Part shown: positions 10,041 through 17,521 of the stretch, piece by piece
How positions within the stretch are numbered: position 1 is the first letter of the stretch
Layout of the letters: each line of letters begins with the position of its first letter
NCBI GenBank assembly: GCA_025331435.1
Contig: JAIWNI010000248.1
Location: 1-17,575 of the forward strand
Origin: Choanephora cucurbitarum
Lineage: Eukaryota; Mucoromycota; Mucoromycetes; Mucorales; Choanephoraceae
Reading direction: 5' to 3'
DNA: 17,575 nt
Notes under the pieces: model-generated
Database searches by the model: none
Told to the model about the DNA's origin: nothing
The model's input: the letters and a program-made list of their open reading frames with translations, nothing else
Translations under genes and position numbers: made by a program

Positions 10041-11069
10041 TTAATAGGGGGTAGGCCCCCCTTTATTTTTAATCACTAGTCTAAGTCTTTGAGGCATGCT
10101 TGCAACAAGACGGTCCCAGTCCTTGGGCTGAAGTTCGTCCCAAATCTTTTGCAAGCATGCCTTGTGTTCATCCATGGTTTTGAAGCGGCCTTGCTTGCTT
10201 GCCTGGGCCTGCACAGGCCGTTTCATAATCATCCATAAATTTTCGATTGGATTCAAATCCGGCGATTGTGCAGGCCAGTCTAGCACATCAAGGCCATTCT
10301 CTGTCTTCCATTCCTTGACAATTTTAGATCTATGGACTGGAGCCCCATCTTCCATCAACACGAGACCCTGCTCCAATCCATAAAATCTTGTAAGAGGACC
10401 TTCGTAGATGGACGATACGAATCCAGGTCCCCTTCGTTCTTCATCGCCAAGGAAGTGCAAGTCTGACTTCTTACCAGACCTTATAGCAACCCAGACCATC
10501 AAGGAGGATCTACCACTCTTGAAGCTGGGTGCAAGACAGCCCTCCAGGTACTTCTCGGTTTTCAGGCGCCAAAACCTTCACCACGGCGGAATTCTTGCCA
10601 TTTTCAAATGAACTTTCATCGATCCAAATTACCTTCTTTCAGTCTTTCACTGTCCAGCTCTTATATTTTTTTTAGCAAAACCAAGTCTTCTCTTTCAATG
10701 CATGATAGAAAGAAAAGGCTTCTTCTGAGCAACTCGGTCGCGATACCCCATTTTGTGCAAGGCACGACGGACTGTGCATACACTGACGGCCTTAGGCAAG
10801 GAAGCAGCCAATTCAGCCAATGTTGCTCTTCTATTGTAGTTTACTTCCCTGACAAGAGCACGAATCATTCTGGGAGTCATCTCAGTCTTTCTACCTGATC
10901 CTTTAGCACGATTTGTGGTACCACGCGAAATTCCTCTGCTTAAAATTCCATACACTGTTTTTACATTTACGCTTGTTAGGTGTGCAATTCTCTTTGGTTT
11001 AAGGCCTAACTTATACAGTTCGAAGACAAAGGCTTTTCTTTCTTCAGTTACGTGTTTTTTAGCAGACAT
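10041..11069 (-). pseudogene. Tc1 transposase with intact DD34E triad but frameshifted
   Basis: Starts at ATG 11069, just downstream of a TATATAATAAA stretch. The N-terminal paired helix-turn-helix region (KRIAHLTSVNVKTVYGIL and a second HTH around RATLAELAASLP) binds the terminal repeats. Catalytic core: Asp in WIDESSF, Asp in MEDGAPVH and Glu in SPDLNPIENLW, with 34 residues between the last two (DD34E, Tc1 family). It ends at 10041 after KGGPTPY, the usual Tc1 C-terminus. Defects: TGA at 10695-10697, a -1 (or +2) shift in an A8 run (10666-10673), a TGA at a Trp position between the shifts, and a compensating +1 in a T4 run (10571-10574). The two shifts restore frame, leaving only about 30 codons out of frame. 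Some may be sequencing errors, since both are in homopolymers. Confidence 0.9.
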
Positions 11070-11128
11070 TTTATTATATAAACGAGATAAAGGGGTACAT
11101 TCATTTCATGCATCCTCAAGATATTTAT

Positions 11129-11170
11129 GCGGATATTAAAAAAATTCTTGATTTTTTTGATAGGTCACTG
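11129..11170 (-). repeat. Tc1 element 2 terminal inverted repeat, right
   Basis: 42 bp ending in GGTCACTG, then TA (11171-11172). Inverse of 9841-9883. Confidence 0.92.
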
Positions 11171-11172
11171 TA

Positions 11173-14032
11173 CAATTGAAGACTATTTGGAAATGTTTGC
11201 TGTAGCTTGTGAGATAGATCATCACAGATTGATTCAAGGAATTGAAGCCATAAAGATAGTAGATCAATTAGCTGTCCAAAAATTAATGCTGTGACAAATA
11301 AATCACGAAGACTGTGACCGGAAGAGAAGAGATGAGCTTCCTCAAAGCATTTTGTCCATTCTTGATCATCCTCAATCAAATGCAACTGGAGACAGGCTTG
11401 TTTGAAAGTTGCAAACTGAAATCCGTTGACTATTTTGAGATCATCAATGAATTTGGATCCTGCAACATTCACCAAAAGAAGTCTCAAAAAATACCTCTCG
11501 CCACATGTAGGACTACAGAAAGGTATTCTACCAATTGCAAAGCCTTTCTTGCGTGGTACCCAACTTTTTGTACCTTGTTTCCAAACATAATATCTAGGAA
11601 AGTCCTGATACAGATGTTTTTGGCTATTTAGATTATTTTCAATAATACTTGAAATAAGCAATCAACATTGAGCTGCTGTTAGCTAAGATTTCTTGTATTT
11701 GAGGTGAAGATGTATCCTCAGGAAAGTATACAGGTTGTTCATTAGGTAAATGAAGCGCCAAAGTTGTAACAGTGGGATCTTCTTCGTGGACTTTGAATTC
11801 AAATATACGACCGAATGCTTCTATAGGGCCAATGTATCTTCCTTGAAGATGTTTGTCAATCTCATCTCTCGTATCACTTAGTTTCAAGGTGGTACGATCA
11901 GAACCCTTGTATACATATTTGTTGATGTATTTAATGGCTGCAACGCCTTGACAACATTCAACATTTATGTGGGCCTTATATTTCTTTGATAGGTAGGGAT
12001 TGTAGGGCACAATCCAGCTATTGTCAATACTTAAACGGTCACTACTTTATCTCAAAGGATCAGGTATAGTATATAAAAACAGGGTAGTTGCTGATCGCTT
12101 GTATGTTGGAGAGCCGTTCTCATTAACAATAGTTTCTTCCGAAAAGGATTTAGGAAATCGCTTGGTACATTTCAGTGGACTGTTGCTATCCTTAGCCATA
12201 CATAGACACTTTGGATTCAGATCGCCGCAAGGTCCATGTACCATGTTTTTTGCGATAATGTCAAAAAGCTCAGGGTCGGATTCTTTGCGAGGCAATTCAG
12301 CTGAGATAATTATGATCGATCTTTTCTGCAGTGTCTATGTTTTGCGATTGATCCAAAAATGAAAGCAGATGCAGATGAGGAAGTCCTCGTTTTTGATATT
12401 CAATATTTCGAACTAAACCTTTGTATGACCCGAATATTTGGTTGACCTTAAGATCTTTTAGCAGGGCTTTTACTTTCAAGTCAAATACTCTTGCGACTAA
12501 ATCAGGCCGATCAGAGGCATTTTGTCCAGGTAATAACTCTCTTTGGATTTCTATCTACCTGGGATTAACAGTAAAAGTAATAAACAATGAAGGCTTGCCG
12601 AAATATCTAACATTTGCCATTGAGTCTTGATAGAGCTTGGCCATAAATCGGGGGCCACTTGTATAGCTGCTGGGCCGGATAAAACGTCGTCCTAAAGAGG
12701 CAGGATCAACATCGTCGTTGACGAGCGCATCTTGAAGACCGTTGTAGAGACAGCTCTTATATTGGATTGACGGTTTCTAATCCAGTCAAGCTTATTTTGG
12801 TTGCAAATAGCCCAAACATCCACCAAGTATTGTTGAAATAATCTTTTACTCAAGAAAAGAATTGGATATTCGTTTGCTCTTTGATGCGGTCTGTAGCGAT
12901 AATAAGCTCTTTGCGTTAAGCGGGTTGATCCATCATCTAACCTTAAGCCCCAATGCCAGCCCAAATCACCAGTAGGAAACAGAAGTGTATAATGCAATGG
13001 CATGTATAAGGCATGATTCTGTGATATGTTTGTGTAAGAGTAGACATCGTCACTATCACGAAGATAGATACGGATGTCTCTGAAACCTTCAGCATTATGC
13101 TCATTCGGGATAATTCCCGCAACTTCATCAGAAGTAGGAAGGTTTTTAGTGCGACGATCTGACCCAGCTACTAACTCAATTCTCATCGATGGACAAATTC
13201 GAACAAAAGGAGTTTCACTTTTACTGTTTTCAGTATTCATGAGAAGTTCATGTGCAGTCTTATACAATCTAACAGAGGGATTTCGTTCATGAAGCATCAA
13301 AGATAAGTTACTTATGATGTTCCTATCCAAATCATTGTTATTGGTTGATCTGACTGAAGCTGCAAACTGAGGATCAAAGATATACAATTGAGCATATCTA
13401 GCATTAGTATCTTCCTCAGACAAAAGAGGACCTTGCATATGATACATCTGACCATGAATTTGGAAAGGCATATTGCTAAGGTTACTATTGCTAACTTCGC
13501 ATTTCAAAGAGGTAAAAGCAAAAGCCACATTGTATCTTCTAATATTGTCTTTAAAAAGACGACCTCTTGTACTCAATTCTTCAAGTAAAGTCTTAAAGAA
13601 ATCAAGAGGTGATTGAAGGGTTTCAAGCCTTACTGCACCAGCCTTACAACAACTCATCCAAAACTTATTTTGAGATGTACACTGAGAAGGCAACTCAGCT
13701 TCCCAGTGCTTAGCACCGCAGTAAGCACATACTTTGTCCATTGGTCCAAGATCAAAAGGCTGAAGACGTCCGAGTTCAGAAATGAATGAAGCAGGAAGTT
13801 GAACGGATCGTCCTCTATGTCTGAGGATTTCATTATTCCGTCTTCTGTTTGCAGTTCTAATTCTTCCACGTTCCTGAAACATATACTAATATGAGCCAAA
13901 CCAGTTATATCAAAGTCTCATTACTTCATTGTAACTTACTCGACAGGTATCGCATGTTGAAAATCTAGAGTGGATAAATTCAGATCCACAATCTGAACAA
14001 ATCCTGGGAGTAAGAATTATTTGATTATTCAT
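11173..14032 (-). pseudogene. Helitron RepHel gene, N-terminal and Rep half (Helitron 2)
   Basis: Start at ATG 14032. Exon 1 encodes a zinc ribbon CSDCG...CDTC and ends at 13940. A 66-nt intron follows, then exon 2 from 13873. Next come the Helitron-like N domain (CAYCGAKHWEAE) and the Rep domain, with HUH motif His-Leu-His (GLPHLHLL, about 12375) and Tyr pair KYINKYVYKG (about 11900-11930). The linker to the helicase reaches the Tc1 insertion at 11172. Defects: frameshifts near 12750, 12300-12325 and 11640-11660; TAG at 12555-12557 at a conserved Trp position (NPR*IEI); TAA at 12047-12049. The short stretch before the TAA does not match the family well and may be an unrecognised intron. The gene resumes at 9838. 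Confidence 0.88.
13874..13939 (-). other. Spliceosomal intron in Helitron 2 RepHel gene
   Basis: Minus-strand GTAAGT donor at 13939 and TTTCAG acceptor ending at 13874. Length is 66 nt and phase 0, between Arg (CGA) and Glu (GAA). Retention would introduce a stop codon a few residues on. Splicing joins the zinc ribbon to the ERGRIRTANRRR segment of the next exon. Short introns of this kind fit a fungal host. Confidence 0.75.
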
Positions 14033-14099
14033 TTTTAACTTTATAAGAGAGAGAGAGGGAGAAGCAAATAGACGAAATATTTTTAAATGGACGATTAAG

Positions 14100-14139
14100 G
14101 TCGAATCTGGGCAACTAAAAAGCAAGTCAAATCACGTGA
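14100..14139 (-). repeat. Helitron 2 5' terminus (TC) with palindrome TCACGTGA
   Basis: The minus-strand element start is TCACGTGATTTGAC. The first eight bases form a perfect palindrome (14132-14139). Helitrons begin with TC after a host A, as here. The palindrome is an extra feature that could mark the nicking site, although CACGTG is also a common E-box and may be coincidence. Confidence 0.7.
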
Positions 14140-14849
14140 TAGTGGATTATTTAATTCGATTTTTCAGTACATATATTGATTTACATGACAAGAATAAATT
14201 TCTCGCCAGTCGTGCAATTCTTACTTCTTCAAACAATAATGTTAACAGGATTAATGAATGCTTGCTAAATCAATTTGAAGGCGATTATCATACTCTGTTA
14301 AGCTCTGATGAACTTTGCAAAGCAAATGGAATTGATATGCTCAGATATCCAATCGAGCTACTTAACAAAATTGAATCCGGAAGCCTGCCTCCACACTCTC
14401 TTAAGTTAAAAGTGGGATGCCCAATAATGTTGTTGAGAAATTTAAACCCATCTAAAGGCTTAGTCAATGGTACAAGATTGATACGTTTGTCCATTAACAC
14501 CAAGGTAATATAAGCTGAAAATGCTACCGGTAGCCATGCAGGTGATATAGTCGTAGTTCCTGGAATTCCTATCGAATCCCAGCCTGAGCAAATCGGCATT
14601 CATTTTCAACGTCTTCAATTCCCTGTACGATTAGCCTTTGCAATGACAATTAACAAATCTCAAGGTTAGACTTTAGATTTTGTTGGGCTATACCTGCCAT
14701 CTCCTGTTTTTTCACATGGACAACTCATTGTAGCAATGTCCCGTATTCGAAGCCCTCAATCCATAAAAACAATGATTGATCATCAATATAGAAGACATAT
14801 AACAAATGCAACAAGCAACATAGTCTACAAGGAAGTGTTTGACTATTAA
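14140..14849 (+). pseudogene. Helitron RepHel gene, C-terminal helicase part (Helitron 1)
   Basis: Resumes the Helitron 1 frame cut at 7565. The first codons (YSGLFNSIFQYI) fit the pre-ERAIL region of Helitron helicases. A one-base frameshift at about 14165-14180 then leads into DKNKFLASRAILTSSNN. Later motifs are [38 protein letters not shown] and HGQLIVAMSRIRSP, ending at TAA 14847-14849. In-frame stops: TAA 14511 and TAG 14667. The latter sits exactly at the second Gln of the conserved KSQGQT motif, i.e. CAG to TAG. Confidence 0.9.
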
Positions 14850-14937
14850 TAACTTTTGCCAAATAAACATATATCTTATCAACTCAGTCTCATATATATC
14901 ATTTTTAGATCAGCACTGTCGGATTAGCTTGATTCTT

Positions 14938-15228
14938 AAAAGCTGCCCCGGGACCCGTGTTTTTTTTTACCAAAGCAAAGGTTTAAAATACATGAAGCGC
15001 AGCGTAAGGGCTATTTTATACCATCGCGAAGGTTTAAAAAAAATTTGGGTGGGGCCCCCACATTGTCATGCTATTCGGATTAGCCAAAACAGCCCACTGC
15101 AAAGTGCAAGCCGATTTCAACAGCGAAGCGGGCAAACCTTAATGAAGGTCGATAAAATTTACTATAGCGCAGCGAAGGTCAAAATTTTATCACCGCAATG
15201 ACGGTTTGACTTGAAACAGGCTTGTTTT
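14938..15228 (+). repeat. 291-bp inverted repeat, left arm (Helitron 3' region)
   Basis: Nearly identical (about four mismatches by eye) to the reverse complement of 16352-16642. It starts AAAAGCTGCC and ends CAGGCTTGTTTT. It is more GC- and CpG-rich than its surroundings and contains a series of short hairpins, including ACCTT/AAGGT, ACCG/CGGT and CACT/AGTG. It lies downstream of the Helitron helicase stop in both copies, so it is probably the 3'-subterminal region of this Helitron family. Confidence 0.9.
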
Positions 15229-15390
15229 CAATAAAAAACAAGCTTTGTTCTCATCTCTTCTATTTCTACCTAACTTATCCCATACGGATATTTTTGTCCT
15301 TCGAGACTTTATTTTTCTTTAAACTTTTCTTCCTTTATATTTTCTTTGTATTTTTCTTTTCTTTGTATTCACTTCAATTACTACACGTTA
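15229..15390. other. Pyrimidine-rich spacer
   Basis: Strongly T/C-rich plus strand (runs of TTTTTCTTT type) leading into the tandem repeats. No gene is seen. Confidence 0.5.
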
Positions 15391-15775
15391 AACTAAACAA
15401 TTCTGCCATATAAGACTACCATAGTTAACCTTCGAATAAACAAGTCTATCAGATTAACATATTCGATATCACTTTTCTTTACTCAAACTAAACAAGTCAG
15501 CCATATAAGACTACCATAGTTTATTGAACTACCAAGTCCATTAGGATTAATCAGTTCTCTTCACCTTTTATATTACTAACAACTAAACAAGTCTACCATA
15601 TAAGATTACCATAGTTCCTGAATAACCAAGTCCAATAGGATTGAACTGTTCTTTTTACCTTTCTCTTACTTTTCCTCATAAAACTAAACATGTCTACTAC
15701 CAAAGACTATCATAGTTATAACACATATCTGAATAACCAAGTCGTTGAGATTAACATATTCATATATTCTCTAAA
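15391..15775 (+). repeat. Four tandem ~95-bp repeats
   Basis: Units start at 15391, 15486, 15581 and 15682 (steps 95, 95 and 101) with the motif AACTAAACA. Each holds three parts: a hairpin-capable segment (AACTA...AGTC / GACT...TAGTT), a second conserved segment like AACCAAGTCCATTAGGATTA, and a T/C-rich tail. Units have diverged, with unit 4 most different. On the minus strand each unit contains a nested 13-bp near-duplicate (TATGGTAGTCTTA, TATGGTAGACTTG). Function unknown. The array lies between two opposed Helitron ends. Confidence 0.85.
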
Positions 15776-15859
15776 GAAGACTATATTTATTCCTTTTAAA
15801 ACCCCTTCTCTCGTACAACAACGTTCCGGATTACGACAAACTGTGATTCATGAACAAAA

Positions 15860-16187
15860 AACCGCTTACTTTGTCAACTTCGTTTGTTCCACTGGAAGCC
15901 TCTCGATCGGCTTGGCCGTAGAAGCCAGAGTACAAGGTGACCTCCTCAGAGATGATTGTCCATCTTTTGTAGCGAGCTCAAAGAACGCTAGGTGTTTGGT
16001 TGGGCCCTTGTGTACATGTCGAAAATTCTATTTCATAACTGAGTGGATTTTTGGTCTGCACCAGTGATACCACCAAGGCTGATGGCCACCCAAGCTTTGC
16101 AAATTGCTACGTCTTCTTCCTTGCTGAAGGCCTCGCCTCACCGCTTGATTTCACAATGTTGTCGTTTGTGATTTGTTTTTGGCTCAT
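15860..16187 (-). pseudogene. SANT/Myb-like DNA-binding protein remnant (Harbinger-associated type)
   Basis: A candidate start is ATG 16187 (MSQKQITND). After a frameshift the sequence reads FSKEEDVAICKAWVAISL, then TGADQKSTQ, FDMYTRAQP, RWTIISEEVTLYSGFYG and QADREASSGTNEVDKV. A TGA replaces an expected Trp after STQ, a TAG follows RAQPNT, and a second frameshift lies near 15990. This motif order is known from Myb/SANT-like proteins related to the NAM-associated C-terminal domain. These serve as the DNA-binding partner (second ORF) of PIF/Harbinger transposases and also occur as domesticated copies. The sequence stops at a GTAAGC donor-like site near 15865, so a further exon may have existed. 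No Harbinger DDE nuclease is present in the window. Confidence 0.7.
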
Positions 16188-16351
16188 TTTTAGTGTGAAT
16201 TTGTTAATGGAAGTTTGGTAGAGTAAGTATGTAAGAAGAAAAAGAGGTAACAAAATATCAGAAAATGTAAAGGCAGTTATATACTAACTATGGATGGTAC
16301 AATTGATGTTGGTTTTCTTCAATGAGCTATGCATAAATCAAAATATTCATT

Positions 16352-16642
16352 AAAACAAGCCTGTTTCAAGTCAAACCGTCATTGCGGTGATAAAATTTTG
16401 ACCTTCGCTGCGCTATGGTAAATTTCATCGACCTTCATTAAGGTTTGCCCGCTTCGCTGTTGAAATCGGCTTGCACTTTGCAGTGGGCTGTTTTGGCTAA
16501 TCCGAATAGCATGACAATGTGGGGGCCCCACCCAAATTTTTTTTAAACCTTCGCGACGGTATAAAATAGCCCTTACGCTGCGCTTCATGTATTTTAAACC
16601 TTTGCTTTGGTAAAAAAAAACACGGGTCCCCGGGCAGCTTTT
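16352..16642 (-). repeat. 291-bp inverted repeat, right arm
   Basis: Reverse complement of 14938-15228 with about four mismatches. The spacer between the arms is 1,123 bp. Confidence 0.9.
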
Positions 16643-16677
16643 GAGATTTAAACCAATACAACGATGTTGATTAAAGC

Positions 16678-16980
16678 TTAATGATTACTTATGAGATTGA
16701 GTTGATAAGATATATTTTTATTGAAAAAAAGATGGCAGCTAACAGTTAAAGACTTCTTGTAAACGATGTTAGTTGTAGCATTTTGAAGGCGTCTTCTGTA
16801 TTGATGATCTATCATAACTTTGATAGAATCAGGACTTCAAATACGTGACATTGCCACATAAAGTTGTCCATGAGAGAAGACGGGAGAAGGCAGATATAAA
16901 CCAACGAAATCTAAAGTTTGACCCTGCGATTTGTTGATTGTCATTGCAAAAGCTATAGGCCCAAAGAAAATTATTGAAAA
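16678..16980 (-). pseudogene. Helitron RepHel C-terminal fragment (Helitron 3)
   Basis: Encodes [38 protein letters not shown] and then VMIDHQYRRRLQNATTNIVY, the last helicase motifs of a Helitron. One in-frame TGA (16839-16837) stands where Helitron 1 has CGA (14748-14750), a direct C-to-T comparison. The stop used by Helitron 1 is not conserved, and this frame runs on to a TAA at 16680-16678. The gene is truncated at its 5' side by the repeat at 16982. Confidence 0.88.
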
Positions 16981-16981
16981 A

Positions 16982-17045
16982 AGTCACACCTTCCTATTTG
17001 GGGATTTGCGATTTTTTCGACCGTTATCTTTTTAATATAATAGAT
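16982..17045 (+). repeat. Terminal repeat, right copy (AGTCACACC...)
   Basis: 22 bp identical to the reverse complement of 3476-3497, followed by a second 20-bp block (17026-17045) identical to the reverse complement of 3444-3463. It marks the point where Helitron 3 similarity stops, so it is probably the left end of another mobile element that continues to the right beyond the window. The initial CAG and a flanking TA are not preserved. Confidence 0.7.
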
Positions 17046-17121
17046 AAAGAGGAGGTATTTATAAAAAAAGAAAAAATTACCAGTCACCCAGGAAAAATGT
17101 TACATATCCTCCCTCCCCAGA

Positions 17122-17141
17122 AAAGTAGGACCTCCTACTTT
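17122..17141. repeat. Perfect 8-bp hairpin across a stop codon
   Basis: AAAGTAGG, a 4-nt loop, then CCTACTTT. It overlaps the TAG stop (17135-17137) of the minus-strand frame. It could be a chance palindrome or part of a 3' processing signal. Confidence 0.5.
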
Positions 17142-17521
17142 GACTTAATAGTCATAGTCTTGGAAAAGAGTTTCTTGTATTCAGTGGTAATTTCCTTGAG
17201 AATGTATTTGTAAAGATGTTTGTTGGTGAAAAGAGGTTCATATCTTTTTTTGAATTGAGTTATAAATACAAAAGATGCCACCTTTTTATGGAATTGATTT
17301 GCGATGAATTTTCTTATAATTTTTCTTTGGTATTGAGTGAGTGATCTGATGGCAATATCAGCTTTCTCCAAGGAGTTCACCATCTGTTCATCTTTGTTGG
17401 GATTTTGTTTTCGAATAATATCAGGGATCAGAGCTAACATCAAATGGTGATTGGCTTTGTTATGGTCTTGAGACAGTATTTCAAGAAGATCTAGTTCATT
17501 TTGCGGATCACAATAATTCAT
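17135..17521 (-). CDS. Hypothetical protein, basic, possibly partial
   Basis: 128 codons from the first ATG (17521) to TAG 17135-17137. The frame stays open to the window edge (17575), so the true start may lie outside. It begins MNYCDPQNELDLLEIL. The first half is acidic to neutral with Asn and Asp. The second half is strongly basic and aromatic (Lys, Tyr, Phe) with a KRYEPLF segment and a TIKSK tail. It looks alpha-helical, with no signal peptide, membrane segment or zinc motif. No family was recognised. It is the only long frame in the window without premature stops. It lies just inside the repeat end at 16982, so it may be cargo or a gene of the element that truncated Helitron 3, or a host gene next to it. 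Confidence 0.5.
   Translation of the reverse strand: MNYCDPQNELDLLEILSQDHNKANHHLMLALIPDIIRKQNPNKDEQMVNSLEKADIAIRSLTQYQRKIIRKFIANQFHKKVASFVFITQFKKRYEPLFTNKHLYKYILKEITTEYKKLFSKTMTIKSK

Larger units (their letters stand above)
9841..11170 (-). mobile_element. Tc1 element 2 inserted in Helitron 2
   Basis: A 1,330-bp element is bounded by inverted repeats that start CAGTGACCTATC at both ends (9841-9883 and, reversed, 11129-11170). TA flanks both ends (9839-9840 and 11171-11172), the Tc1/mariner target duplication. Excision in silico rejoins the Helitron 2 helicase frame (LQLY to MSSYTQG). Element plus one TA is 1,332 bp, divisible by three, so the frame is unchanged on either side. The single transposase gene is on the minus strand (11069-10041). 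Confidence 0.95.
7566..14139 (-). mobile_element. Helitron 2, complete length, inserted in Helitron 1
   Basis: Read on the minus strand, the host sequence CCACTA is followed by TCACGTGA (element 5' end, 14139 downward). The element ends with GGTCGGCTAG (CTAG at 7566-7569), followed by host TATGCTG. This is the canonical Helitron arrangement, A|TC...CTAG|T without target duplication. Removing it joins the Helitron 1 helicase frame. The length is 6,574 bp, including a 1,330-bp Tc1 element and a 409-bp solo LTR, so the original was about 4.8 kb. Its single large gene runs from 14032 down to 7714. It is a different family from Helitron 1: protein and termini are clearly diverged. Confidence 0.88.
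3499..15228 (+). mobile_element. Helitron 1, interrupted by Helitron 2
   Basis: Autonomous-type rolling-circle element with a RepHel gene at 3619-7565 continuing at 14140-14849. The 5' end is placed at TCTCTATTTTTG (3499), a typical Helitron start, directly abutting the Tc1-like terminus. The preceding base is G rather than the usual A, so this end is uncertain. The 3' end is placed where its similarity to Helitron 3 stops (15228), and no clean CTRR was found there. Without the 6,574-bp Helitron 2 insert it would be about 5.2 kb. It is dead: nine in-frame stops, a broken Walker A and at least one frameshift. Confidence 0.75.
16352..16980 (-). mobile_element. Helitron 3 fragment (3' end only), same family as Helitron 1
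   Basis: Contains the C-terminal part of a RepHel helicase plus the 291-bp 3' region (16352-16642), on the minus strand, so its 3' end faces that of Helitron 1. The upstream part is missing: similarity ends at about 16980, where another repeat terminus begins. Confidence 0.85.

Noticed and set aside
14992..15201. A conserved 69-codon open frame present in both 291-bp arms (MKRSVRAILY...)
   Set aside because: The three differences between the copies inside this frame all change the amino acid, and the sequence is full of short palindromes. It is better read as a non-coding terminal region.
15690..16067. 125-codon plus-strand open frame starting in the fourth tandem repeat
   Set aside because: It runs through a repeat unit and then antisense to the SANT/Myb-like remnant. 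The equivalent frame in the other three repeat units is full of stops.
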